Source: Apricaphanius iberus
Taxonomy: Eukaryota > Chordata > Actinopteri > Cyprinodontiformes > Aphaniidae
Direction of reading: 5' to 3'
DNA length: 64,000 bases
Assembly: GCA_028564705.1 (NCBI GenBank)
Contig: JAPXFQ010000074.1
Location: 2,799,925-2,863,924, forward strand
Every line of letters starts with the position of its first letter. Position 1 is the first letter of the stretch. Shown here in pieces: positions 12,945 to 24,457 of this stretch. The notes under the pieces are model-generated. The model ran no database searches and was not told the origin of the DNA. It was given only the letters and a program-made list of their open reading frames with translations. Position numbers and translations under genes: made by a program.

Positions 12945-15900
12945 CAAAGTCAAAGTCAAAGTCAGCTTTATTGTCAATTTCTTCACATGTTCCAGACATA
13001 CAAAGAGATCGAAATTACGTTTCTCACTATCCCACGGTGAAGACAAGACATATTTTACTAATTTAAGTCCACAGACAACATAACATTCAAGTAAACAAAA
13101 AAGTAAGTAAATAAGTAAATATGTGGGCACATATAATAATGGAAAAATTTTGTTGAAATTGTGCATAGACAGTCATTAGTTCTGTTTGACCTGAGTAATA
13201 AAGAAAGTGGCATAGTGGTGCAAGTTATGTAAGAGCAGCAGAAGTGTTGTGTTTTCAGGACAACAACACCAAGTTGTAAAGTGTACAAGTGTGCAAGTGT
13301 TCAAGTGTGCAGGTGGAGTAGTGCAGACGGCCATTGTGGGTCCAATGTCCAGGATGTTATGTAGCTGAGGGTGGAGGGGGGAGAGGAGGGAGAGAGTTCA
13401 GCATCCTTACAGCTTGGTGTATGAAGCTGTTGGTGAGTCTGGTAGTGCGGGAGCGCAGGCTTCTGTACCTCTTCCCAGAGGGCAGTAGATCAAACAGATT
13501 GTGAGTGGGGTGACTTGCATCACTCACAATTTTGGTCGCCTTGCGGGTGAGGTGGGTGGTGTAAATGTCCTTCAGGGAGGGGAGTGAAGCACCAATGATC
13601 CTTCCGGCTGTGTTCACTATGCTCTGCAGGGCTTTCCTGTTGTATTCAGTGCAGCTTCCGCCCCACACAGCGATACAGCTGGAGAGGATGCTCTCAATGG
13701 TGCCTCGGTAGAATGTGGTCATGATGGCTGGTGGAGCACTTGCTCGCCTGAGTTTCCGCAGGAAGTACAGGCGGCGCTGAGCTCTCTTCGCCAGTGATGC
13801 AGTGTTGGTGGTCCAGGAGAGGTCTTCACTGATGTGCACTCCCAGGAATTTGGTGCTGCTCGCTCTCTCCACCACAGCACCGTCGATGGTCAGTGGCAGG
13901 TGTTGGGTGTGACCTCTCCGGAAGTCAACAACAACCTCTTTGGTCTTGCTGACGTTCAGCAGGAGATTGTTGTCCCTGCACCACGTGGTCAGATGGTCGA
14001 CCTCCAACCTGTATTGAGTCTCGTCGCCCTTGGTGATGAGACCCACCAGAGTTGTGTCGTCAGCAAATTTCACTATGTGATTGTTGCTGTAGGTTGCAGT
14101 GCAGTCATGCGTCAGCAGGGTGAAGAGCAGCGGACTGAGCACGCAGCCTTGGGGGGCCCTTGTGTTCAGTGTGATGCTGCTTGAGGTATTGTTGCCAACA
14201 CGTACTACTTGGGGCCTCTGACAGAGGAAGTCCAGTAGCCAGTTGCAGAGGTAGGTACTGAGTCCCAGTTTGCCGAGTTTGCAGATGAGTTGTTGTGGTA
14301 TTATGGTATTGAATGCAGAACTGAAGTCTATAAACAGCAATCTCACATATGAGTCTCTTTTTTCCAGGTGGGTGAGGGCTGGGTGAAGGGCAGAGCAGAT
14401 TGCATCCTCTGTAGACCGCTTGGCTCGGTATGCAAACTGGAATGGAAAGGGTGGGGGGGAGAGTGGCTTTGATATGTGACATGACAAGCCGCTCAAAGCA
14501 CTTCATGATGATGGGTGTCAGTGCCACAGGGCGGTAGTCATTGAAGCAGGATGGAGCAGTTTTCTTCGGCACAGGTATGATGGTGGCAGCTTTGAAACAT
14601 GATGGGACGATGGTTTGCTTCAGGGAAGTGTTAAAGATGTCTGTGAAGACATCCTTAAGCTCCCCTGCGCAGTCCTTCAGCGCACGACCTGGGATGTTGT
14701 CTGGACCTGTTGCCTTACGGGTGTTGATAGCAGCAAGTGTCCTCTTCACGCTGTCGGCAGAGAAGCACAGGGGCTGCTCATGTAGAGGGGGATGGGTCTT
14801 CTGTGGGCAGGTGCTGTTTTGTGCTTCAAAGCGAGCAAAGAAGCGGTTCAGGTTGTTGAGCAGAGGGATGTTGCTCTCACAGCTCTGTGGCGCGGGCTTG
14901 TAGTCCGTGAGGGCCTGAATGCCCTGCCATAGGCTTTGTGAGTTCCTGCTGTCTTTGAAGTGAGTGGTTATCTTGTGAGTGTATTCCTTTTTTGCTTCCT
15001 TGATGCCACGGGACAGGTTGGCTCTCGCTGTTTTCATGCCAGCTTCATCCCCAGCTCTGTAGGCTTTGTCTCTGGCCCTCAGCAGCCTGAGGACATCCCC
15101 TGTCAGCCATGGCTTCCAATTTGCCCGAGTGATGATGTCTTTTGTGTGGGTCACATCATCGATGCACTTGGTGATGTAAGAGGTTACAGTGTCTGTATAC
15201 TCCTCTATGTCTGTCCGGTTGTTGTAGGTGGCTGCCTGCTTAAACATTTCCCAGTCTGTTGTGTCAAAGCAGTCTTGAAGAGCATCGGAGGCTCCCTCAG
15301 GCCACACTTTTACCTGCTTACGAACCGGTTTGTTCGCTTTACCCTTTGTCTGTATGCGGGCATTAGCATAACAGTGATATGGTCTGAAAGTCCAATGTGG
15401 GGGAGGGGGGTGGCTTTGTATGCTCCTTTGTGTGTAGTGTAGACCAGGTCCAGGATGTTATCTCCTCTTGTTGGAAAATCAACATGCTGGTGTAGCTTTG
15501 GAAGTAAAGTGTTTAGATCAGCATGGTTAAAATCTCCAGTGAAGATGGTGAAACCGTCTGGGTGTGCCGTCTGTTGTTCACTGACAGCCTGGTACAGTTC
15601 ACTAAGAGCCGCGTTCTTATCGCTGTTGTTGTTGGTAGGCGGGATGTATACTGCGACTAGCAGAATCGCAGTAATTTCCCTTGGCAAGTAAAAAGGACGG
15701 CACTTTATGATCATAAACTCTGCCAGTGGTGAGCAGTGTTTGCATACTACAACAGTGTCCCGGCACCATTCGTCACGGATGTAAACACAGATTCCTCCTC
15801 CTCGTGATTTACCTCCCTTTACAATGGCCCTGTCTGCTCGATAGCATGCTAGCTGCTCCAGTTGTACAGCAGAGTCCGGAATGTTGTCATTTAACCAAGT

Positions 15901-15972
15901 CTCAGTGAAGACGAGCACACAGCAGTTACTTACTGTCCGGTTCGTTGATCTCAGCAGTCGTATGTGATCCAT
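12945..15972 (-). mobile_element. Rex1-like (CR1-group) LINE, 5'-truncated, lightly damaged
   Basis: On the minus strand it reads endonuclease, then reverse transcriptase, then a short 3' UTR ending in aataaagctgactttgactt with a (TTTGAC)n tail at 12945-12965. It is flanked by possible short target copies (acatat at the 3' side, ccatat at the 5' side). It is inserted into the long-inverted-repeat element. The 5' part of the endonuclease is missing. Confidence 0.85.
13357..15972 (-). pseudogene. Rex1-like LINE polyprotein (endonuclease + reverse transcriptase) with two frameshifts
   Basis: Three overlapping or abutting frames make one protein. The first, 15972-15310, is the apurinic-type endonuclease C-terminal two thirds (VFTETWLND, GGGICVYI, FTGDFNHADL, GLSDHITVML). 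The second, 15307-14105, is the linker and start of reverse transcriptase ([45 protein letters not shown]). The third, 14496-13357, is fingers-palm-thumb ([38 protein letters not shown], the catalytic [30 protein letters not shown]). One frameshift lies near 15320 and one near 14450. The usual PQGSV-type box is PQGCV here. Confidence 0.88.
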
Positions 15973-16205
15973 ATAACTTTAGACGTCTATAAATAGACGT
16001 TCATTAACGGTTATTTAAACGTCATATATTACACGCAGCGTATAGAGGTGGTCGTCTTTTAGATGTCTATTAGACGGCTTGTCTAAACCTAGACGGCTGA
16101 AAAACCTTCATTTTTAGACCAGTGGTAGACTGATTTTAGCCTAAACATCCAAGAACCATATAGATGTTCATTAGATGTCTTTTAGACCGAAAAATGCTCG
16201 GTGGG

Positions 16206-18952
16206 CTAGTAACTGTATCAGTTCTGGTGGCCAGTTCCTTATGCCACTTTGCATCGAACTTGGAGGTATGCTCCATAAGTGTCCGTTTGAAGGACCTATT
16301 TGCACCCAGGCTTCAACTTCCTGGCTGAAGTCTTCAGGTGTTGCTTCAATATGTCCATATCATTTTCTTTTGCCTTGATGTAATCCATGAAGCGCATCAG
16401 TCCCTCCTGCAGCACACTTTCCAACCATCAATCATCAATATTGTGGTTAGCTTTTTTTTGTCCTCCAACATTCAGTACAAATAAAACCAGTTTGCAATAA
16501 AACCGTCTGCAAAACTTGTGTGCCCAGACATATCAAAATAAAATAACCCATAGAAGAGAAACAGGCCTGCCTCTGAGATCTCTATGTAGGCAAAACCCTT
16601 TAGTAGTTACAAGAAATTCAGGAGGAAATGTGGGTCCATCTAGGCTAGGCTTAACCTAAAACTACCCTAGTTTCTGATCTTTTCTGGTCATTCCTCTCCT
16701 GAGACGGATAACAATATATCTGGATCTCTGAAGCATCTGCTTGACTTGCTGACTCCACCCTTTTTCCCCAGAGCCAGCTGAGCTGTGCAGACCATATAGT
16801 TGGAAAATAGAGACTATATCTGTCAACCTGCAACCCCTAGCTGCTACTGGCTGGTATATGTCAACAAAGGTTGGAATTATTGTAATGCCATTTTTACAGA
16901 CTCCCAGGACCCAGTCCACTTCCTGTGAAGTTCCCCAGCCCTTTTGAATTGCCTTTCCTGACAATCCTCTCCAGGCTGTGGTCATCTCTGTAACTTTTGC
17001 ACCTTTTTTCACCACACTTTTCCCTTCCACATAACTTTATATTAATGTGCTTTGATATTGCTCTTGGGGAATATCCACTTTCTTTTGCAATTACCTTTTG
17101 AGGCTTTTGTTCCTTATGGAGGGTGACAATGATGGTATTCTACACAGGTCAGCAGTCTTTCCCATGATTGTGAGTCCTACTGAACCGGACTGAGAGACCA
17201 TTTAAGGCCTGCCAAACCCTATTCAGGTGTTTTGGATTAATCAGCTGATTATAGTATGACACTTTGAGCCTATAATATTAAACCATTTCATAATATAGTA
17301 ATGTTCTGATATTTTAGATTAGGGGTTTTCATAAACTCTAAGCCACAATCATCAACATTATAACAAATAAAGGCTTGAAATATATTTTGCGTATAATGAG
17401 TCTATATCATACAATGGGGAAAATAATTATTTTAACCCTTGCTGATTTTGTAAGTTTGTCCAATAATAAAGAAATGAAAAGTCTTAGAACAGTCATTTTG
17501 ATGGTATCAGATAGCACATCAAAAGGAAGGGTTAAAAGAACTCCAAATAAAAGATTGAAACTGAATTGCATTTCATTGAGTGAAATAAGTATTTGAACCT
17601 TCTAACCAAAAAATACTTAATACTTAGTGGCAAAACTCTTGTTTTCAAGTACAGAAGTCAAACATTTCTTTTAACTGATGACCAAGTATGAGCACATTTT
17701 AAGAGTAATTTTGGTCCACTCCTTTTTGCAGATCATCTCTAAATCACTAAGGTTTCGAGGCTGTCACCATCCAAGGTCACTCCATGACCTTAATGTCCTT
17801 CTTCTTGAGCCATTCCTTTGTTGCCTTTGCTGTATGTTTGGTGTCATCGTTGTACTGGAACACCTATCCATGACCCATTTTCAGTTTCCGGGCAGAAGGA
17901 AGGAGGTTTTCGCTCAGGATTTTACGATACATAGCTCTGTCCATGTTCCCGTTGATGTGGTGAAGTTGTCCTGTGCCCTTAGCAGAAAAACATCCACAAA
18001 GCAAAATGTTTCCACCTCCATGCTTGAGGGGACAGTGTTTTGGGAGTCATAGGCAGCAATTTTCTTCCTCCAAACACAACGAGTTGAGTTGATGCCAAAG
18101 AGCTCAATTTTGGTCTCACCACATCATTTTTTCCCACTCAGTCTCTGAGTCGTTCAGGTTTTCATAGGCAAACTTCAGATGGCCTGCTTATGTGCCTTCT
18201 TGAGCCGGGGGACCTTGTAAGATCTGCAGGATTTTAATCCATTGTGGTTTAATGTGTTTCCAATGGTTTTCTTGGTGACTGTTGTCCCAGCTACTTTGGG
18301 TTGATTGGGATAATTTCTCACCTTTCTAAGAATTATTGACACCCCACGAGGTGAGATCTTGCGTGGAGCCCCAGACCAAGGTCAATTGGTGGTAATTTTG
18401 TGCTCCTGCCGTTTTTGAGCAATCTTGCTAATGGTTTTGTAGTCCATTCCAGCCTTGTGCAGGTCTACAATTTTGTTTCTGACATCCTTGGACAGCTCTT
18501 TGGTCTTTCCTATGTTGGAGAGTTTGGAGTCTGTTTGATTGATTGGTTCTGTGGATAGGTGTCTTTTAGACAGGTGACCAGTTAAGACAGGTGTCTTTAA
18601 TGAGGGCGACTAATTGAGTTAGTGTCTAACCACTCAGTGGGAACCAGAACTCTTAATGGTTGGTAGGGGTTCAACTACTTATTTCATTCAATGAAAAGCA
18701 AATCAGTTTTTATCTTTTATTTAAAGTTATTTTTTCAATTTCCCTTTTGATGTGCCATCTGTCACTGTTAAAATAAACCTACCATTAAAATTATATTGTT
18801 CTGAGACTTTTCATTTTTTGTGTCATTGGACAAACTTAAAAAAATTAGTGAGGGGTCAAATAATTATTTTCCACACTGTATATTTTATACTTTAACCTTT
18901 TAAGTTGATTGCTGAAATTATGCATGATATTCATATTTTTGAAGTTTCACCT
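16206..18952 (-). mobile_element. Old Tc1-like transposon split by a younger Tc1
   Basis: On the minus strand the complement of 17168-16850 starts MGKTADLCRIPSLSPSIRNK, then KLCGREKCG.KRC...RDDHSLERIV, motifs of a fish Tc1-like transposase. The complement of 16410-16205 gives LMRFMDYIKAKENDMDILKQ, then LKTSARKLKPGCK, an eroded HTS motif, and finally WPPELIQL. Many stops occur. The right terminus ends in cacctgta near 18954. Sequence on either side of the inserted Tc1 (17380-17411 and 18879-18952) joins into one terminal segment. The left boundary abuts the long-inverted-repeat element. Confidence 0.65.
17412..18878 (-). mobile_element. Degenerate Tc1/mariner transposon nested in an older Tc1
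   Basis: The ends are caatggggaaaataattatt and, complemented from the right, cagtgtggaaaataattatt, each next to TA. The transposase gene on the minus strand (roughly 18520-17650) is recognisable by similarity to the intact copy at 11155-12758: the start region, the HTH, and cttcctccaaacacaacgag encoding RRVWRKK-like residues. It has many stops and indels and cannot be functional. Confidence 0.82.
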
Positions 18953-19599
18953 GTAATTAGAGCTAAGCAACAATTAATAAAGAAAATTAAAATGCATAAT
19001 AGAAACACCCAAAGCAACCACATATTTTGACATATATCTGGTTTCAACTGTAATTTGTCAGACATGATGTTCACAAAAGATTAGTTGCTTTATCTTTTCA
19101 GTGTAAAATAGATGCTTCAGAACTTTACCAATTAGGTTCATTCTTAAACGTTAATAATTGTTAGTTTCTTTACCTGCAAATGTGCCATACTACAAAAGAA
19201 CAATCAAGATATTCGAGATCTGCTCCATATTTCTAAATGACCATAGACCACATAAGGATTTTTGTGAACTTGCAGTAACTGTCCAGTAGGTGGCAGTTTA
19301 TGGAGTGACACACGCTAAAGTCCAATGAAGTGACTACAAATAAAAGAGAAACAGAAAAATGCTTCTTTATCTGTAGAGAGCTCTATGCATGAAATGAAAG
19401 GATTTATTAATTTTCGTTTTGTTTATAAAAAAAATGAAATTACATTAAGAGTAAAAAACATGCAAACATCTCAAAATTAAACATGAACTATAAAAAACGG
19501 AGTATAACTAAATGTGTGGTATTTACATACTATGATTATTCAAAACATATTCTAGGCTTCCTGTTATAACAAAAGCATGTTACGTACAATTTTTTTGTA
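18953..19599. other. Intergenic, nothing recognised
   Basis: AT-rich sequence without a supported reading frame. A short cagtaggtggcag motif lies at 19288. Confidence 0.5.
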
Positions 19600-20140
19600 T
19601 ATTTTAGGACACGGTGGCAAAAGACAGTCCCGTAGATGAGAAGATGTGTGCTTTACCGTGTGCTTTCCCTTGCCACAATTTGGACGAGGTCAGTGCCTGG
19701 CAAGCAGCGTTCAGGGCATAACAGGAGGGCAGCAAATCTGGACTTTATGACTCCACCTTCCTTCTACTTTGATGAGCACAACAGTAACTGATTATTTTCC
19801 CACAACAATCAACATTTATATTTCTACTGGAGGAAAAAGTATATTTACAGCAGCTTTTGCAGAAGCAGCTTTTCCGTTAATGTTGGGTTTTTCCTTCTCT
19901 AGACACATTAAAGGGAGTTAAGTAGACCTCGCTGGAGTTTTTTTTTTCTTGCTGAACAAAAAAATGCAGCTTTGCGCTACTTTATTCAGCCACTCGTCAA
20001 ACTGCTGCGTGGATGCGGGCTTTCTGGAGCACCACCCAGGATCACAAGTTTATACATCATAGAAAAACAACACGAAGTTGTTTTTTTGTTGTTGTTGGGA
20101 ATCCGGAGCTGCTTATACTGCACGATGTAGTCTAAAGGTA
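19600..20140 (+). other. Low-repeat segment; possible upstream non-coding exon or promoter of PDZD2
   Basis: This segment is less AT-rich than its surroundings, shows no similarity to other parts of the window and has no long frame. It contains ctcgtcaaactgctgcgtgg and ends in ctaaag followed by gtactg, which could be a splice donor near 20137. PDZD2 genes have non-coding first exons far upstream, so this is one candidate. The idea rests on position and texture only. Confidence 0.2.
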
Positions 20141-21769
20141 CTGTCTGCTTTACATTCCTTTAACATTAAAGACGGCTTGAGTGCCCATATTGGATGAGTA
20201 AGTGTTATTATTCTCTAGGACTGTGTTGTTTTAGTGTTGCTCATCTTGGAGGAAAATGAAAGCTTTTGACTATGGAAATAACATAAAACACAAAATACCT
20301 CTAAAAAAAACCATCCTTCAGAGGATATTGTGCCGATATGGTCAAACATCCTGTGTGTCACTGCTGATCACCACGATTTATCCTCTGCAAACCGGATCAC
20401 CAGACGTCTGCTCTGTTCCCCTAGTCGAGTGTCTTAACTTTGTTAGGTTACGTTTATAAACAGTCAGTATAAAATGTAACGTTTCCAAAGCAGGTTGTTC
20501 ATTATCAACACCATTCTAAAATGCCACATTTTACCTTTAAATAATAATAATCTACCTTGCTTCATCATTTTCTGGGTCTGATTATTAGGCTACTGGAAAA
20601 TTAAAGATGGAGTATGGACAAGACTTCATTATTTATCCTAATATCCTTCTTATTCTTATTCTGCTAATTTAACAGATTTTATATTTATCTTATCTTAAAT
20701 TGGCAACTCACTTTTTGAACAAATACATTTATTACTTTTGAGAAACCCCCCAGTCTTTTTAAATAAGTGTAATTTCATTACGTATAAAAAAGGCTTAAAA
20801 ACAAAGGTCATTGAGTCCAGCTTTCACAAATTTTAGTACTAGTTTTGAAGAAGAACTAATTTCTTGCCAAAAGATAACATAAATAGCAATCTATTTACCA
20901 CGTCTTTAGTTTGAAAGGCAACCTGAGAATTGTGTTGTTTTATAATTCATAGACCACAAACCCTAGAGTGATCAAGAGCACAAAGCTCTAACAAAATGTG
21001 TAAGATTCCTAAAAGTGGTTCTAAAGGAGCTAACTGCCTCAAAACAACCAAACCCTGAATACTGTCACATAACTTTTTGAACTTTCATCTAAAACCAACT
21101 CATTCTAGTAACCTTCATACAGTATTATTTATCAAATGTAACCTTTGTTAAATGTATTTTAAAGTTGTATTCTACAAGTCTTAGACTGCAAATAAGTCTG
21201 AATTTTACAACACTAAAAAATACAAAAGAACTTGGCTGAAAGACTAAGGCACAAACTCCTCTTAGCTGTGGGCCACAAACATATCTGAGCTGCCAGTATG
21301 AACAAGAGAACAATCTGACAGCAATATTTTGTCTTGCTTTATAAACACATGTTGTAACAAGTAGGTCTACACAATTGGATACAGTTTCCCTGTACATTTT
21401 AGGTTTTTCACATACGTAGCAAGATTCTACATAACTTTTTTTTTTCTCAATATAATACAAGATTTTCTTTTTATTTTGTAGAACTTTAAGCTCTACAGCA
21501 CATTGTTGGATATTTGGAGGGAATGCAGCTATTTGGCTTTTAGTTGTTACAGGATTTCTTATGGCAATCAATAAGATTAATAATTTATGGAAAATTATTA
21601 TAAACGGGGCACCACCCGACAGGAATCAAGAAATATTATTAATAGTCATATATATAAGTCTCGTAGTTTAGCACCTGCCCAGATGGGACTGAGATGAATA
21701 AACCGATGAAGGAATGGATTCTATACATGTGTTGAACATAAACCTTGCCACTATCTATGTATGCTGAAT
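20141..21769. other. Intergenic, no gene recognised
   Basis: AT-rich DNA. Open frames at 20256-20459 (plus) and 21125-21571 (minus, 148 codons) have no recognisable motif, and the codon use looks like random AT-rich sequence. Confidence 0.5.
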
Positions 21770-22555
21770 AATAGACAACCAGTAAATTTCCAAAATACAA
21801 AAGTTTATTTACAAAAGAAGAAAAATAAGACAAACATTTAATCACCCAAGCTAGAAAAACCCACACTACTGATCATAATAGTTTAATAACCAAAAATGAA
21901 AGAACACAATGAATGGATAAATATGAAATAAAAATAGAAACCATAAATTCTGATGTTACCGTTCTGGAGGTGTGTGGATGCTTTTAAGAACCAAGGCTTA
22001 TTTTGCAAAGCTGCAATGGAAGCTAAATTAGCTTACTAATTGTAATTAGTTTCACTAATTAGCACCATTGATTTATGTCTAAACCAATGAACAATGTACA
22101 GAAAAATAAAGCATGCTTTTGATTAAGAAATGTTTTTTTATTTTTTAATATCTGGATAAGAAGTCATTAACCTTAGTAAAAATACTTCTATTATAGATTG
22201 ATCACGGCAGTAAACAATCTATTTCCAGTATTATGATGCATTAAGGTGGGTTCAAATACGGCTAATAAGATTAGTTTTCTGTTCTTAAACAATCTACTTT
22301 GAACCAATCTTTATTTGAACCAAACACGTGGGGCTTATCTTAGCATATAGTTTGGAGCCACTAATACATTTACGGAAGAATAAACAAAGAAAAGGAAACT
22401 CCTCTCAGATTGAGTAAATCAAGTTGCAGGATGTAAAGGACTCTCGGTTGGGAAAATCTTTTAAAACACTGGTTTAAACTTCAGGCTGACTGCCTGTCTG
22501 TTCCCAAACAAACAGCAGATAAAATATTTCTTAGTAACAAATCACAGTGAAACAC
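21770..22555. repeat. Dispersed repeat of unknown family, copy A
   Basis: It is homologous to 44960-45412: both contain aaatacaaaagtttatt, gacaaacatttaatcac, gaatggataaatatg, aaccaaggcttattttg-like, aattagcaccattgatttat and tcttttaaaacactggttt-like blocks in the same order. Copy A carries about 280 extra bases (22150-22440). Confidence 0.75.
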
Positions 22556-23260
22556 ACCCCTCAAATCTTAGTTATCCTAAACTAATTTTGCTTCTGTCCA
22601 GAAAAGACCTTATAGAACGTTTAAAGTACTCCAGGCTTCTCCGTGTCGATGGGGGAGGTGGGCTGTGACGACGTTAGGCTAGCGGCTAACAATGGCTGCA
22701 GTACCTAGTTAACAGCAAACCTCATGGCCGTTGGAGAGGCAGGTAGGTCGTCCTCCGTTTTGGCTAAGCAGCGATCACCTCCAACTTTCCTTCACTGAGC
22801 AGTACTTTTGGCAGCTTTATCCAGCCAGGCATTCAACTGTTATCGGATATGTGGCGGCGAATGAATGCGGCTTCGGCTGGTACATGTGGGTCTGCTCCCG
22901 GATATCCTGTCCCGGAGGTCTGCAATTCAGGGAAGGTTTTGGCAGGCTTTGACGATGAAACAAAGCCATTGTTTTATCAGTGTTTGTGATTCACTTGATC
23001 AGCGGTCTCAGAGTGTCTTGGAGTGAGTTTCTCCCAGAAACCCGTGCTCTCCTTCGCCAGCGAAGGAAGGTGGCCCTTACAGTGGAGGGGTTATTGTATA
23101 GACTCTGCCAAGTGGGTTTTTTTCTTCTCCTGTGGAGCTAGGATGCAGATTAGTGACACCCGATGGCTGTGTATGACCCAACAACATAAATTATGTAAGT
23201 CAAAGACAGCAGCCTATCAGTTGGGTTCAGACTTAACGGGGAGGGCAGCAACCAATTAAC
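22556..23260. other. CpG-containing segment next to repeat copy A
   Basis: The segment is visibly richer in C+G and CpG than its flanks (22640-22930: ccgtgtcgatggg, gtggcggcgaatgaatgcgg, tgtcccggaggtctgc). Small frames occur on both strands, none recognisable. It could be the 5' leader of the repeat to its left or a regulatory CpG segment between the two genes. Confidence 0.3.
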
Positions 23261-23654
23261 GACTAACAACGTGTTTATTTTAGACTGTTTAGATGTGAGG
23301 AATCCATTAATATTAAAATTGCCATTCATGTAGTTGTGTTTTTGAGCTGATCACTTCAAATATTTGGCCAGTAATTAAGTAAGTCTATATGGTATTTGTG
23401 AGGTGTTATAAAATCTAGGTCACCATAACACTGTTCACCGGAATTCTAGCATGTTCCATAAAATGATTTAACAACTGAATGAGCTTCACTGTAACTGATT
23501 AAATATTCCATTTTACATTAAATTTACCTCAGCAAAACAACATTATCCTAAATAAACAGTTTATAAAACAGATAACTACTTATTAAAATTTTATATGTAC
23601 TAACTAGAGATACTGCATATTGTTGTCATATAGTTTTGATGAATGAATATAGTA

Positions 23655-23742
23655 TACCTCGCCCATTGACAACTGGAGATAGGCACCAGCCCCCCCGCTA
23701 CCCCTGGAGGACTAAGTGGTTCAGAAAATGGATGGATGGAAT
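23655..23742 (+). mobile_element. L2/Maui-type LINE 3' tail
   Basis: The sequence ending ggttcagaaaatggatggat is the typical 3' end with a (GGAT)n tail of a common fish L2-like LINE. The same family lies in the opposite orientation at 41225-41475 and 43591-43929. Confidence 0.8.
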
Positions 23743-23756
23743 ACAGTATAAGGACT

Positions 23757-23880
23757 AGGAGTGCACCGATACTGATACTGGTATCAGGGCCGATACTGTT
23801 CTAATGTACTCCTATCGGTTAGTTAACCAATACCCTGAACTGATACTTAAAACATGAAACTCTGCAATGATTCCACAGAA
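23757..23880. mobile_element. hAT-like MITE fragment
   Basis: The block aggagtgcaccgatactgat followed by ggtatcagggccgatactg and cctatcggtt has the alternating ccgata/tatcgg motifs of a widespread fish non-autonomous hAT family. The second end is not clear. Confidence 0.55.
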
Positions 23881-23933
23881 AAATTTTTTTTTGACTTAAA
23901 ATTGTATTTCTGTGGTCATTTTTATTAATATGT

Positions 23934-24457
23934 AAGGGATAATGCCTGACGAAGTGTACATTATCAGAAAATAATGAATGACATGGAGGCGTGAACCGTC
24001 CTCCGCGTCAGACGGTTGCTTCCGCGAAGTCCATTATTTTCTGATAATGGACGCCTCGAAGGGCATTATCTCGCTTATACCCTGGTCACTTACGAAAGAA
24101 AGACATATTTAATCAATTAGTAATACTTTAATGTGTTTTAGAGTAAAAATCGCAAGGTTTTTTATATAAGTCGAGCGCACTATTTAATATCTCCCATATA
24201 CAGGTGTTGCCAAGCAACGTAGCCAGAGCGAGCCGACCGCGGCGATTTATCAGTGATGGGAAGTGAGATGAAGGCTTTACCTTACATTACCTGATACAAA
24301 ATATAATTTCAGAAGGCCAGTACACTACATAATGCTTGTGTGTGTCCAGAGGATGATGCAAATAATGTTGAGTCTCAGTTGCCATTTGAGCCTGCGCAAT
24401 AATTTAGAACTGTCATCAGGCAATTTGACGGGAAGCCTTTTGTGTACATTATCCCTT
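23934..24457. mobile_element. MITE with nested inverted repeats
   Basis: The left end aagggataatgcc and the right end cattatccctt are inverted. Inside are a second inverted pair, cattatcagaaaataatg (23969) and cattattttctgataatg (24031), and CpG-rich ccgtcctccgcgtcagacgg, itself an inverted repeat. At the right edge gtgtacatta...taatgtacac is another. Confidence 0.65.

Larger units (their letters stand above)
11075..16205. mobile_element. Composite element with long terminal inverted repeats (about 175 bp)
   Basis: The left end cccaccaagcatttttcgg and the complement of the right end cccaccgagcatttttcgg start long matching arms. They share gaacgtctatatggt, aggctaaaatc, tggtctaaaaatga and tttttcagccg. 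The left arm is interrupted by the Tc1 transposon: it reads 11075-11154, then continues from 12759. The right arm is 16050-16205. The middle is filled by a Rex1-like LINE (12945-15972). The parent is a non-coding DNA element with agacgtct motifs, whose family I do not recognise. Confidence 0.75.

Noticed and set aside
13834..15442. Plus-strand frames of 116, 120 and 160 codons
   Set aside because: All are antisense shadows of the Rex1-like LINE.
21125..21571. 148-codon minus-strand frame
   Set aside because: No motif, AT-rich codon use and no splice context; likely chance.
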